A stretch of DNA of 64,000 nucleotides from Ophiura sarsii (GCA_035610835.1 CM069442.1:32962452-33026451), one strand, 5' to 3'. Shown: positions 42,540 through 54,204, counted from the stretch's first letter. Program-made: numbers and translations. The notes: generated from the sequence alone by a model not told the origin.

Positions 42540-42890
42540 AACAAATTATTCGTCAGTACACCGCTTCCACGTCTTAATATACATAAGCTGCGCACACTGT
42601 TGATGCGTTGCTTGCAGTAAGGGCATAATTGTCTTTGGTCATTTTCTTCAAAATAAGTGCCACAGGGCAGGCAGAAAGTATGCCCACAAGGTATAAAAAA
42701 CTTTTTTTTAACCGGTCAAAACATATCTCACAAGTTCCTCGTCTAGCTGTGTTGAAGAGAACTGTGGGTGTTCCAGCAGGTACGAAGGTAGATTGCTGAG
42801 GTAGAGACGGCAGCCCATCAACTACTATTGTAGGGAGCTGAGGGGAACCTGGTCCACCAACTGCTGTAGGGATCTGAGAGGAACCTGAGA
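42540..42890 (-). pseudogene. RING finger (C3HC4) coding fragment with a one-base break
   Basis: The minus strand reads LPQQSTFVPAGTPTVLFN, TARRGTCEICFDRLKK, then after a run of A/T (about 42705-42715) continues in another frame as IPCGHTFCLPCGTYFEEN, CPYCKQRINSVRSLCIL. The ligand pattern CEIC...PCGHTFCLPC...CPYC is a full C3HC4 RING, typical of E3 ubiquitin ligases. The frame change lies exactly in a homopolymer, so it could be a real deletion or a base-call error. The upstream Pro-rich stretch is open. Other domains were not found. Confidence 0.6.
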
Positions 42891-43620
42891 GCTGTGTATT
42901 TAATGTTGCACTTTAGGGTTCGTAGGAGACCAGACGTGTCTTATTAGATTTTGGTATGAGGCCCCTTGATCCATTTCAAAAGGGATCAAGGAGCACTTGT
43001 AGCCTGCGTCAGAGATATCTCCTACCAGGGCAGCATATCTGTCAGTCTTAAGTTTATTAGCTTTATCAACATTTGTTTCAAACGGTACTGTGAGCTCAAA
43101 TAAAATAATCCTTTTTTGAGGAGGGAATGTAAGAACAATATCCAGTTTTGAGCTGTTGAGATGATTTCAGGAGGAACTGTCCCCCCTCCGGTGAGATACC
43201 CTTCTATATCAGCGTTGATTAAGACGCCTTTGTCTTTAAAAGTCTCGCTATCTTCAAAAGCGGAGATCAGAATGCGGATGATATTGTTGTGCCGCCAGAG
43301 GTAACGATCAAGCATCTGATTACAATTATTGAGGATGTGGAGAAGAGTACCTTTTTTGGAATAGAGGGGACAGTTACTACTTAGACGTTTCCCCCATTTG
43401 CAAAGGTTGGCAAATGTGGGGAGACTGTCAATTGCAGCATTGATTGCAAACTTAAGAACGCCTTCAGGAAGACTATACATAATAGATTTCCATGTAAGAT
43501 TGTTTTCAGTTTCAAAGAGCAATTTTGCTGTGTCTCCCTGAGTGATGAGTGGTTCAACTACCGATTTCCAATAAGTAATAGAATCTTTTTTCAAGGTTGC
43601 TTTGACCTTGTTTTTTGTAT
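42891..43620 (-). mobile_element. C-terminus of an RLE-encoding LINE (R2/NeSL/Utopia group)
   Basis: The minus strand encodes DSLPTFANLCKWGKRLSSNC, then GTLLHILNNC, WRHNNIIRILI, and after a one-base frame change near 43160 KLDIVLTFPPQKRIILFELT then VPFETNVDKANKLKTDRYAA and GYKCSLIPFEMDQG. This is the zinc knuckle (Cx2C..H..C, second Cys lost) followed by the restriction-like endonuclease: RHN, (P/L)D, and FELTVP with its acidic residue and the later Lys. The reverse transcriptase itself is absent. Only the tail survives. Confidence 0.7.
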
Positions 43621-43774
43621 TTTTCAGACTGGTGGCTGGTCGGATCCTATAGAATTATAGTGGACTTGGTCCGCAAGAGCGATTGTGGAAGATTTCTTGC
43701 TCCAAGCCGATTCTCTTTGGAGTTTTAACTCCAGTGTTTTGTTCGTTGTTGAATCACCAAGACATCTTTATTCC

Positions 43775-43795
43775 GGGGGGGGGGGGGGGGGGGGG
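43775..43795. repeat. Poly(G) tract, 21 bp
   Basis: An uninterrupted G run. It may disturb sequencing locally. Confidence 0.95.
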
Positions 43796-44212
43796 CCTCA
43801 CAGACTTTGAAATTCCGACTTTTAATATACCTGCATAATCCAAAATTAATACCCGATCGGTTTACCAAACTTGGTGAAATGTCTACCGATCAATATACCC
43901 TTGTTATACATGTATTTACAATAAACAGAAGGCAAGTAAAAATGGGGTTTTCAAAAGTGTTTTTTTAACCAAAATTGGGTTCTCAAAAGTGTATTTTAAA
44001 CATTTGAACTTCGGATATTGGAAATCCAGTGGTTATTGAATAATGTCAGGCCTTTTTTAGAGGGGGATCAGTAAACCTATCCGACAAAGTACACCCTCTA
44101 TACACCATCAAACAATTAAGGGGGCATTAATATACCAAAAACCTTTCGGATTACCACCCATCGATATACCAAATTTCGCGAAAAGGCAGGCACATATACA
44201 TATACCACTATA

Positions 44213-45760
44213 GTGAGTATTCATTGAAAATGATAGGCTATTTTCATCACTCAAAAATCCACTATTGAACAATTCCTTATAAATGGAACCATCATAAATG
44301 TCTCCTATTGTTCCTATTGGTGCAGATCTGTAGTGATCAAATCTATGTGATCGTATTGATGTTGTAAATCGTTCCCTCTTAAATAAAACTTGAAGTTGAT
44401 CATACAGTTTGTGTCGCACAAAATAGCTCACAGAGCCGACTCTGTAAAATTGTTCCCACAGATGACGTTTGTGCATGGGGTTGAATTTTTATCACATATA
44501 GTGTAACAGAAAGAGCACAAATATACAGAATTTTCGGCAAGAAAGTCAATTTCTGGAGATATTTTTTCAACCCATACAATGATGTGAAGATATTGCTGGT
44601 GTCAGGCAAGAGCAGCCCTTGCATTTTGGGTGAGACCAAATCCCATAAAATAAGGTATTCTCCCTTGCTTTCCGCTCTTTTAGTGGAAGTTCATTGATCA
44701 GAAGATAAACTGGCCACATCGACACCTTAATTGCTGCTTTTGAATATTGCTACTCCATCTGTATTCATTGAAAATGATTGACTATTTTCATCACTCAAAA
44801 ATCTGCTATTGAACAATTCCTTATAAATGGAACCATCATAAATGTCTCCTATTGTTCCTATTGGTGCAGATCTGTAGTGATCAAATCTATGTGATCTTAT
44901 TGATGTTGTAAATCGTTCCCTCTTAAATAAAACTTGAAGTTGATCATACAGTTTGTGTCGCACAAAATAGCTCACAGAGCCGACTCTGTAAAACTGTTCC
45001 CACAGATGACGTTTGTGCATCGGGTTGAATTTTTATCACATATAGTGTAACAGAAAGAGCACAAATATACAGAATTTTCGGCAAGAAAGTCAATTTCTGG
45101 AGATATTTTTTCAACCCATACAATGATGTGAAGATATTGCTGGTGTCAGGCAAGAGCAGCCCTTGCATTTTGGGTGAGACCAAATCCCATAAAATAAGGT
45201 ATTCTCCTTTGCTTTCCACTCTTTTAGTGGGAGTTCATTGATCAGAAGATAAACTGACCATATCGATACCTTAATTGCTGCTTTAGAATATTGCAACTCC
45301 ATCTGTATTTATTGAAAATGATAGGCTATTTTCATCACTCAAAAATCCACTATTGAACAATTCCTTATAAATGGAACCATCATAAATGTCTCCTATTGTT
45401 CCTATTGGTGCAGATCTGTAGTGATCAAATCTATGTGATCTTATTTATGTTGTAAATCGTTCCCTCTTAAATAAAACTTGAAGTTGATCATACAGTTTGT
45501 GTCGCACAAAATAACTCACAGAGCCGACTCTGTAAAACTGTTCCCACAGATGACGTTTGTGCATCGGGTTGAATTTTTGTCACACATAGTGTAACAGAAA
45601 GAGCACAAATATATTGAATTTCCGGCAAGAAAGTCAATTTCTGGAGATATTTTCTCAACCCATACAATGATGTGAAGATATTGCTGGTGTCAGGCAAGAG
45701 CAGCCCGAGCAAAGTAAGAAGTTGTTGTATTGTTTCGTCTGACAGCCGGTAGCGTACCAT
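44213..45760 (-). pseudogene. CACTA-like transposase fragment, three tandem copies (544 bp)
   Basis: Each unit encodes, on the minus strand, HLWEQFYRVGSVSYFVRHKL, YDQLQVLFKRERF, DIYDGSIYKELFNS.FLSDE, FSMNTDGVAIFKSS, then SIW.VYLLINELPLKE then KAKENTLFYGIW, then an unrelated CLTPAISSHHCMG tail. The NTDG..IFKSS..SIWP.YL.INELP block is the N-terminal catalytic region of EnSpm/CACTA-like transposases, with the first Asp in TDG. Starts of TATTCATTG at 44218, 44762 and 45306 give an exact 544 bp period. Frameshifts recur at the same places, so the breaks predate amplification. Confidence 0.7.
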
Positions 45761-45774
45761 GAAAATACAAAGAA

Positions 45775-46975
45775 GTAATAAGAAAACGCCAAGTTTCCTT
45801 GGCGAACCAGGATAGATGGGTTCATCTGCCTTTTTAGCTTACTACAAGTAAGCTAAAGCGACTCGATGCGAAAGGTCACGGTAAAGGTCAAGGGGAAAGT
45901 GCGACTGTGAAATATGGTTTTATCTTGGTCACCCAAGTGGTATTTGTCGGGAAATGTACTTGAGATAGTGAAACAATATGATCGCATAAATGTGTTATAA
46001 AATGGGCTTGATTGCCATACGACAAAACAGGCAATTTTGCGTTATTTTCTTTGTTGTCAAAATTGTATTGAAAATGCATGTAAAACGCTATAATAGTAAA
46101 GTTGATTAACACATGACACGCATGTATCATGATGTGCAAGCGTGATTGTCTTATTGTGATTGGTTAAACTGCTAGAGGCCATTATTATTCATGATACAAA
46201 ATCAGCGGACAATAAAAATACAGCCGTCAAAGTGAAAAATGGGGAGGTTGTTTTTCGTTAATTGATGTTAATCGCTTCTGTATATATTCTTCAAACTATA
46301 TCTCCGATTTCAGCGGCCAAAATTAATGGAAAATGATGTTTTCAAAGGCTTTTCATCATGAGGTGCTGTTAGAAACCCGCGAAAAGGAGTAAAACTTGCG
46401 ACTATTGCCTTGCCAAAATGCTGAATTTGCGCGCTTTATAGCGCCGTAATATTTTGTATTACCCCCACCAGTTTGGTATCGTCGGCCATTCATAAAACTT
46501 GTGGACGAATAACGAGGATTTAGATTGTACTATTAAACGCCAGGTTATGTTTTAAAGTAACAAAATAATATGTATACTTTAACCCTCGGACTCGGTTAAA
46601 CAAAATCAACTTTATTAATGAGAAAGTACAAAAATCATACTTTTATTGAGGCAAACTGTGTCCTAAAGTGGTGGTTTATCATTCAAATACATCGTATTTT
46701 CCATCATTAGATTTTCGACACTACGCACTGACCTACCTACTATATAAATTTGGTATCGTCACCTTGCCATATATGGTAACATTTAATTAACTATGCATCG
46801 TATGTCATGAATATTGATCATTTCTGATTCAACGAATCCGATTGGTTCGCGATGACCCAAGCTACCGGGACAGGTATTTAGAATTGTATTTAGCGTCAGT
46901 AGCAGAGTCGGAAGATTGGACCAATCACGCGACAGCTCTTCTGTTTGGTATATATATAAATTGACACGTCAGATT
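45775..46975. other. No supported gene
   Basis: Non-coding by inspection, with no long frames and no TE motif. Confidence 0.5.
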
Positions 46976-46978
46976 TCA

Positions 46979-47066
46979 TGCCCGGATTGATGGCCTAATG
47001 GTTAGGGCGCCCGACTAGTAATTTATTTGGAAGCGTCTGCGAGAGTTCGCGCCCAGATCGGAGCGT
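46979..47066 (+). repeat. tRNA-like sequence
   Basis: GATGGCCTAATGGTTAGGGC is a good D-arm/box A. GAGAGTTCGCGCCCAG about 35 bp on resembles a box B, but the T-loop is GTTCGCG and not GTTCGAA, and the acceptor 3' strand does not pair. It is probably a tRNA pseudogene or SINE head. Confidence 0.5.
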
Positions 47067-47149
47067 TCACTTTTCATGTTTTTTCCTATAACATTTTTCA
47101 TAAATTACATTATTCATTTAGTTTAACATTAATGGCGGTAAAAGTGTAC

Positions 47150-47765
47150 AAATATTTTTTTTCTCTGCGAATTATTATTTAATATAATAATAATTTAATT
47201 TATATTTTTAATTTTTTTATTTGATTTCTTTTTTCAATTTTATTTACTATGTTAATTTTATTTATTTATTTTATTTTTTATTTTATTTTATTTTATTTTA
47301 TTTTATTTTATTTTATTTTTTAATTTTAAATTTAATTTTTAAATTTTAATTTTAATTTTTAATTTTTAATTTTTAATTTTTAATTTTTAATTTTTAATTT
47401 TTAATTTTTAATTTTTAATTTTTAATTTTTAATTTTTAATTTTTAATTTTTTATTTTTTATTTTTTATTTTAATTTTTTATTTTAATTTTTATGTTCATT
47501 TTAATTTTAATTTTAATTTTTATGTTCATTTTCATTTTTATTTTATTTTATTTTATAATTTTTTATTTTATTTATTTATTTATTTTTTTTTTTTTTATTT
47601 TTTTATTTTTTTTTTTAAAATTTATTTATTTATTTATTTATTTCTTTATTATTATTTTATTTTTTATTTTTTTTAAAAATGTTGTTTTTTTTGTTTTGTT
47701 TTTAAATTTTTATTTTTATTTTTTTTAATTTTTATTTTTTAAAATTTTTTTAATTTTTTATATTT
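47150..47765. repeat. T/A low-complexity desert with (TTTTA)n and (TTTTTAA)n
   Basis: About 600 bp almost free of G and C, made of ATTTT and AATTTTT repeats, flanked by normal DNA. Frames inside it are compositional artefacts. Confidence 0.95.
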
Positions 47766-47922
47766 GAAGAGCTTTGTTGCAAAAGGGCTATGGTGCATTT
47801 TTACAAAAATTAGTTTGATATAGAAATGTATAGGGAAAAATCATGTTTCAAGGAAACAAAGTCATTTTTTTCCAAAAAGACCTACATCTCATTGTAAACA
47901 GCCATTGAAATTGTTGTTTTGT

Positions 47923-47972
47923 TGCAAAAGGGCCTGTATCCAGAATTAAATTGGGATACAGGCCCTTTTGCA
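47923..47972. other. Perfect 19 bp stem with 12 nt loop
   Basis: TGCAAAAGGGCCTGTATCC, a 12 base AT-rich loop, then the exact complement. A related word, TTGCAAAAGGGCTATGG, lies 140 bp upstream. It may be a small foldback element. No adjacent T run, so no terminator claim. Confidence 0.9.
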
Positions 47973-48223
47973 CAGTATAAAACAAATATGCCACTATTAT
48001 AGTATGTTCAGTCCAAAATGACACAATGACCTTTATTTTATGTAATCTCAACCAAGCATATGTAGAAGGGCAAATTTGCTTACACTGTGAATGCATAATA
48101 TATATGAACATGTAGGGTCTATATCTAATTCTTGTTTCATGTAAGGTATAATATGGATTTGAGCTTTACATCATTTGTCATATGCTGGACAGATTTTAGT
48201 GGTTTCTATATTATAGACATGTT

Positions 48224-48529
48224 TTATGTATCAGAATCTTCACAAATTCTCAACTTGTAGTGAGCTTCTGCATCATTGATGCTCTCGTTACTGCTTCCAA
48301 GAACATTCTGGACTTCCTCTTCCACATTGATAACTTGATCCGCTAGACTGTTCATGCATTCATTAAAGTCTTCAGATAAATCTCCATAAGACTCCTCTCT
48401 CACTAGATCATGGATTTCATCAAGAAAACGGTCTAGCTCTTGATCTTGGTGGTCCAAAAGTGGTGGACAGTAATCTGGAATACCTGCACTCCAGGGTCTC
48501 TGCATAGAAAAGGTGATTGATAAGAGCAC
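48224..48529 (-). CDS. Acidic 101-codon frame, unknown
   Basis: It encodes QRPWSAGIPDYCPPLLDHQD, QELDRFLDEIHDLV and QVINVEEEVQNVLGSSNES. The composition (acidic, helical) looks protein-like, not random. It lies immediately downstream on the minus strand of the mariner-like relic. No family recognised. Confidence 0.35.
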   Translation of the reverse strand: MLLSITFSMQRPWSAGIPDYCPPLLDHQDQELDRFLDEIHDLVREESYGDLSEDFNECMNSLADQVINVEEEVQNVLGSSNESINDAEAHYKLRICEDSDT

Positions 48530-48570
48530 ACAAATGTATAGTTTTTCCTATTCAATGTTTTGTTACAGAA

Positions 48571-49360
48571 TTATGAAGGAAAATGTAAAAACGGTTGTGA
48601 CCTTTTGCATATACATGGCCAAACATTTAATGCAATGCAGTGTAAGGTCTGAGGAGCGAGCAGGCCATTCTGTAGCATGTCAAGACCAACAACTCTGTTT
48701 GGAAATAATTCATGTAGTCTGTCGTAAACTGCTTGGGACCTATGAGCAGGGGCTCCATCTTGGGACCTATGAGCAGGGGCTCCATCTTGGAACCAATAAC
48801 ATGCCCCTGGAAGTGATCCATTTGCATGCAGTTGACCAGATATTTTCTCCAGTTCTGGAATCACAAAGTTGTTAAGTGCAGCCATATCACATTGGCTGGA
48901 TAGAAATATGGCCCAACAATTTTGTTGTTACCGAGATCCAAGTCCTTCCAGGCTACCTCATATTTTGATGACGTCACATCTTCATACTCAATGTCACCGA
49001 GTTCAATGTCTTCATATTCCTCGTTGTCATGATGATAGGGGCTTGTCTGGAATGTGCAATACAGGTCATGTCAGGCCAATCCATGCAGTGATTTTGTCAC
49101 AACGATAGTCTTTCATAAGCAAAGTTCATGGGAGCTTGTCCTTTTGGAGCATAACATCTTACATTATGGTTGGAGACACTTCCTTGAGTTGCAAGCCTGC
49201 CTCATCTCCAATTACCACTTGGCTCATTATAAACTGCTCTGGTTTGTTCACACTCCTTGCAAAATCCTGTTGCTTAAGTTGATGACGAAACTCTATCTTA
49301 AATGGATGCCAACCAAGATCTTGTCTGTTAAATGAAGCATTAGTTTCCCTGCTTTCAGCT
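48571..49360 (-). mobile_element. Mariner-like transposase pseudogene, copy 3
   Basis: From 49340 down the minus strand includes the first catalytic region (in decayed form, GSVSNHNVRCY near 49150), then at 48880-48660 NNFVIPELEKISGQLHANGS, then CYWFQDGAPAHRSQ with the second catalytic Asp, then AVYDRLHELFPNRVVGL. 'FQDGAPAH....V...L.E.FP.R.IG' is the signature of IS630/mariner-type transposases. A 27 bp duplication repeats QDGAPAHRS twice. The C-terminal 'SPDL.P.D/E' block is missing. Broken by stops. Confidence 0.75.
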
Positions 49361-49399
49361 TTAATATACCTTTTTCTCTTAGTATGCTGGATGAGGCAT

Positions 49400-49860
49400 T
49401 TGTATCAGGTGATTGTTGCTGTGTTTCCTGTGGTGTTTCTTGTTCTGATTGTTCTTGTCTTTGATCAATCTCTAGTTTGACAGCATCTTGTCTCTTGTTA
49501 GGACATGCACCTTGTATGTGTCCCTCTTTGTCACAATGTCTGCATATGCTTCTGTTCTTACAAGCGGCTGTGTAGTGTCCTTTTTGCCAGTAGTTGGTAC
49601 AGGTTATGTCATTGACGTTAGGCTGTCCTTGATGGTATATTTTTGCCTTAAAGTCGTTGATAGCTAGGTATCTTGGCAGTGGGTAAGCTGGCGTTCTAAT
49701 CGGGATTCTCCGATTGCCGGTTAGGCAGTTTACCAGTTTGCCCTACCCGTAGTTTCTCTTTTGTACATTCACCAACTAGTTCGGCTCCAATTCATCTAAT
49801 AGCATTTACTATTTCTGAATGGTCAAAATTCACTTTTACACCTATCTCTAAATCTCTTAA
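49400..49860 (-). mobile_element. LINE ORF1-like fragment with two zinc knuckles
   Basis: The minus strand reads LPRYLAINDFKAKIYHQGQ, then CTNYWQKGHYTAAC (a CCHC knuckle with the second Cys changed to Tyr), then CRHCDKEGHIQGAC (intact Cx2Cx4Hx4C), then a Gln-rich tail. This is the nucleic-acid-binding end of CR1/jockey-type ORF1 proteins. Upstream frames carry further words (KVNFDHSEIVNAIR) with breaks. Confidence 0.7.
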
Positions 49861-49999
49861 ATCTACACTCAACATGTTAAACTTACATTACAAGTGCAGT
49901 CAGCAGCAGTTTCAATTACTTACATGCTCTATACAAAATGGTGTTCTAATCAACCTAAAAACTTTAATGAAGAGAGTAAAGTATCGAGTTTTAAGGGGT

Positions 50000-50019
50000 G
50001 GGGGGGGGGGGGGGGGGGG
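50000..50019. repeat. Poly(G) tract, 20 bp
   Basis: A G run following GGGGT. Confidence 0.95.
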
Positions 50020-51200
50020 TCTGCATATAACACCATTACACCATATAACAACTACATGTTTGCAGTATCTTGACAGTGTCCATAACCAACAAGGCAAAAA
50101 AAAAGTTATGTTGTTCTCCACAGCTCTCAGAGAGGAGATGCGGGCGGGCAGTTTTTTTAAAGTTTTTTTAATTTTATTTTTCTAATACCAGCCAACAAGA
50201 AGTTGAAATCACACAAAGAGTCGCACACATATGTTATAAACACTTACTTTAATATACAAAATAAAACTCATTTACATACTAACACAAAAACAATTGGGCT
50301 TTGAGATGTTCTTTGGCAAAAATGAAGCACCTTTAAACAGGAACCTGTCATCCAAAAAATACTGAAATGTCAAGTACGGATAAGATATTGTAATTTGGTA
50401 CGGTAAGAAAGTGAATGTGGTGAGGAAATCATCAACATTTGGTATGAAAAATATATAAAATGCTATTTAAACTGTAAACTTATTTTTTTTAATCTAAAAA
50501 AAAAAATCTGGAAAAAAAATCTGAAAAAATAAAACAGGAGCAGCCTATATCTGACGAACGGGCAGTCCAGGACAACATAACAATTTTTTGTTTTGGCCTA
50601 AGAAATATGCCTATGCCATCTTTCAAAGATATGCATGCTCCAAGTTCTAAGTTTTATAACAATTGTACTTTTCATGTTTGGAAAATTATATAGTGAACAA
50701 AGTTTGGCAAATGGACGTTTGATAAAAATACAAAAACAAAATCAGAACAATGTTGTATTCTTGGCATTAATACGAAAACTTTGAGAAACTCATTTCAATA
50801 AATGCTATTCAGTTCATATTCAAGTTGTTGATGATGACACGTTAACACTTTTCATGAGGCTATTAGTTTTACCATATATACAAAACCCTTTTTTTTCAGG
50901 AACCTCCCAATTTTCAAAGTCTAGGATTACTGAACCAATACAAGGCATGTTTGTAATTATTTCAATGCATTCCTCATGGTGATTCCAATATGGTCATAAA
51001 ACTCAACAATCTCAACATTTTTGAAACATTTTGTGAAATTTTAGAATGTCGTCTGCAGCTGCCTGCCACGTGGAAAGTGTTAAAGTTTAGTATTACTCCT
51101 TGAAGGTGATTCCAGACCTTCTGTCCATCTGGGGATCGTTCAGAAGATCTACAATGTAAGACCTTTGCGCAACATCTACATCTTCCTCGAGCCAAACATA
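50020..51200. other. No supported gene
   Basis: AT-rich DNA with short frames only. Confidence 0.5.
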
Positions 51201-51449
51201 CTTCCCTGAGGCACTATAAAGCTTCAGAAACTTGACAGTTACAAAGTCCTTTAGAAGCAGCTATACAACTTGTCCATGGCATTTTTGTCTGTTGTGTATT
51301 GTATGCGGCCCCACTTTTGTATCAACTGGTAATCTGGTAACTCATCAATGGCATCTTTACTGCTCACATTTCTCTCATTACCAGCTGGTTCAGATTGACC
51401 ATCAATTAGCTACTTCCCTTCTATCTGTGAAGTTGTTGACTGATTAGTC

Positions 51450-52085
51450 CTCTTCACTCTCACTTTTATCTGGGCTTAATATCACCATGTCGGCGACAAG
51501 CACATCTATGAACAAAGGTGTGTAAATGTTCCTCATCACCTACAGTCCTACATGTATGTCCAATCTTTGACACAGCTTTCTGACAGCGTATGATTAGTGC
51601 ATAACAGACTCTCCTAGACGTTGACGCCTGTCACGTAGCTGCTGGCGCATTTGAAATTTATTGGCTGGCGAAATTTGAGCCGTAGGGCTGTGACAAATGT
51701 GTCATAATCGTTCACGATTTCGTCATTATCTCCACTGCTTGCCACCGACTTTATTTCATTTAAATTCAATTTCATTGAGTGCAGACTTTACATGCTTGTG
51801 AAGGTGTGTTTATCTGTTTCTGCATACAGTGTTGTGTTGCCACTGGGCCAACAAGCAAAGCTTTGATACATGTTAACTTCTTTGCTTCCTCAAGATTTGT
51901 ATGGGCAGCATACCATTTGAATTGGTCGTACCAAAGTTCAATGTTTGTTGTCCATTGAATCTTGCTGGCCTCAGATTATTGTTGTTTGTACCAGGGGCTG
52001 CTACCCGGTCTAATACTTCCTGCAATGTTTGTACCAATTCTTCCATTCTTTTATACTGCTCATTTTCAATTTATTTATGCATCGC
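51450..52085 (-). mobile_element. Ty3/gypsy Gag relic
   Basis: From 52075 down, in changing frames: EQYKRMEELVQTLQEVLDRV, RPARFNGQQ, then IELWYDQFKWYAAHTNLEEA, then FQMRQQLRDRRQRLGESV with YAVRKLCQRLD. 'P..F.G....E.WL.QFE.YA....W' followed by 'F...L..RKQ...ESV.DYA..LR.LC' is a standard gypsy Gag. At least three frameshifts. It may continue to 51200. Confidence 0.7.
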
Positions 52086-52859
52086 GAGTCAGTAGTCATG
52101 ACCGTTTATTTTGATTATCATTACGCAAACATCGCCTTATAGAATTATACCTGATTCACCGGCGTTTTACTCCAATATCAGCGGTAATAAAAACCACAGC
52201 GGGTTGTTTATCTTGCGTAATCCAATTTTGCCTCGGGACGTGTGAGGTGGAATTCAAGCAAAACTGCTAGGACTGGTTGACAAATCTGATCACGATCGGT
52301 ATCGGAAACCACTCATGACAAATGAGCAAGTTTCCGATCGCGAATCTCCTAGCTTCACTGGTTGTATACATGACTATCTGTGTATACATGTAGTGCGTGA
52401 GTGGGCCGGCGGCCGGAGACATAGTTTGGAATATTTCTTGGTCCATTTTGGACGTTGTTTTGTTTGATTATGGATACTGCATCATACTGGATACAGATTT
52501 CAATTCTCGTAGGAAATTATATACTGGTATGTTATTTTTCAAGCCATATCGGTGTATAGTTTCACCAAGAATATGTAATCTAAAACCACCATGGAATAAT
52601 ACGACGCTATATATGGCTCGAATGCCTTTTGTTTGATTGACTGAGATGAATACCTCATCAAATCTGCAAATAACTCTTCTGTTCTCCCCAAATCTATCAG
52701 AATCTCCTGCCTGTTTGGTTCTTTTGCTTGAAATTCTTTTCCTTTTACCTGCTGCTCGAACAGACCGTATATAGAAGCGCAGGTCTTCTTTAATTCATCA
52801 TCGAATAACCTTCTGAAGATTTAGTCAGCAGGGCAGGATTAAATCCGCAAATCGCTAAC

Positions 52860-53190
52860 TTGTGTGTGCGCGGCATGCTAGTTTGTGTTTTTGAGAAGTC
52901 TTTTCTTGAAGGTGTCGTATGATGGGGCTGAGGTCGTCGCGTCTGTCAAGTCGTTCAAAGCTTTGATCGTCCTGGGGAAGAAGGAGTATTTGTAGACATC
53001 CTTTTTTGCGTACGGTATTTCTGCTTTGCCTTGCTGCCTGGTTTTTACTCCAGCCGGCGATGAAATCTTGATAACGGCTTCCTTGTTTATCCCAACAAGC
53101 TTATTCTGGATTTTGTACATCATTCCCAGTCTGCTTTGTTCCCTGCGTTTCTCCAGAGTATCCCATCCCAAGTCCTCCAACATGGTTGTG
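52860..53190 (-). mobile_element. LINE reverse transcriptase C-terminal fragment
   Basis: One open frame reads MLEDLGWDTLEKRREQSRLG, MMYKIQNKLVGI, then YKYSFFPRTIKALNDLTDA and FKKRLL. The order 'ML..LGW..LE.RR...RL..MYKI.N.LV' then 'Y..SFFPRTI..WN.LP' is the usual extreme C-terminus of CR1/jockey-type reverse transcriptases. Only this tail survives. Confidence 0.75.
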
Positions 53191-54204
53191 ACACTACTTT
53201 CCCACTTGTAATTTCCTGTGCAGAAATAAATATAAATATTTCAAAATAAATAAGAAAAATACTTATCGTAGGACTTGAACATTTGCCAAGGTACCAAATA
53301 AAAGTGTACACCCTCCTATGTAGTTAAAAAATCTGTAGATTCTAACTCGTTCTCAGATTATTTTAAAAATAATGTTTTACCTCTAAAATGTGTCAACAAT
53401 TTGTTTAAATCGCGACTTTTTGCGTAGTATTCCCTATCGCTAGAATTCAACTTCAGCCCCTTACAAATCATGCAAATCCACATTTATCAATAAATTTTAT
53501 TTTCTGTCATCGATTGTTTTTATAATACATATCATTTGCGATAAATCCTGGAGTTTCATAATAATTCAGTCATGATTTCGACTAAAAACGGCAATTTCAA
53601 AACGTACTTTCAGGATGGAAACGTTGGCGTATGGTATACGTGCGCTGTGCAGAGCTTTCCGCGGAACTGACGGCCTGCAGATGGGTCAGTGTGTTGTATA
53701 CGAACACTGCGTGCACTGATGCCCGGGACTGATAAATGCTGAGCATGTTTAGCAAATGTCTAAAACCGCCGCAAATAAAATGGATAAGCCTATTTTCATT
53801 TTCAAACTTTAAAGAAAGTACCAGTCTTTCAAATTCTACCATAAACCACAGATAGTTGCTATAATAAAAACTGCATAGATCATCATGATCATGTAGATCG
53901 TTGCTTGCGCACTAGTAAACAGTAGCCCAATTGGGCGGCCAAATCGTAGGGTTAGTAACACTGCCCACAATGATAACTATACACCTCCTGCTGTGATCGT
54001 TGAGTAAACACGTATTAAGTATGGTGTTCCCAGCATGGTGCACCATGGCCTAAGGCAAAATTGGTTCAGGAAAAAAAGTGACATTTCTATAAGGAAATGT
54101 TGGCGTAATGTTATGGGTTTAGTTTTCCGTAATAGGCCCAATGAATTCCGGCGAAACAATAAACATTCAATTTCAATTCCAATCAAAGATACTTATTATA
54201 TATA
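53191..54204. other. No supported gene
   Basis: AT-rich DNA. Nothing recognised. Confidence 0.5.

Noticed and set aside
42345..42620. Plus-strand 91-codon Pro/Ser-rich frame
   Set aside because: Antisense shadow of the RING fragment region.
46979..47066. Functional tRNA gene on the plus strand
   Set aside because: The T-loop and 3' acceptor strand are wrong; kept only as tRNA-like.
47492..47728. 78-codon Phe/Ile-rich frame
   Set aside because: It lies wholly in the ATTTT/AATTTTT low-complexity desert; composition alone explains it.
52265..52345. Possible inverted repeat GATCGGTATCGGAAAC / GTTTCCGATCGCG
   Set aside because: Pairing breaks after about ten bases and no element boundary is visible.
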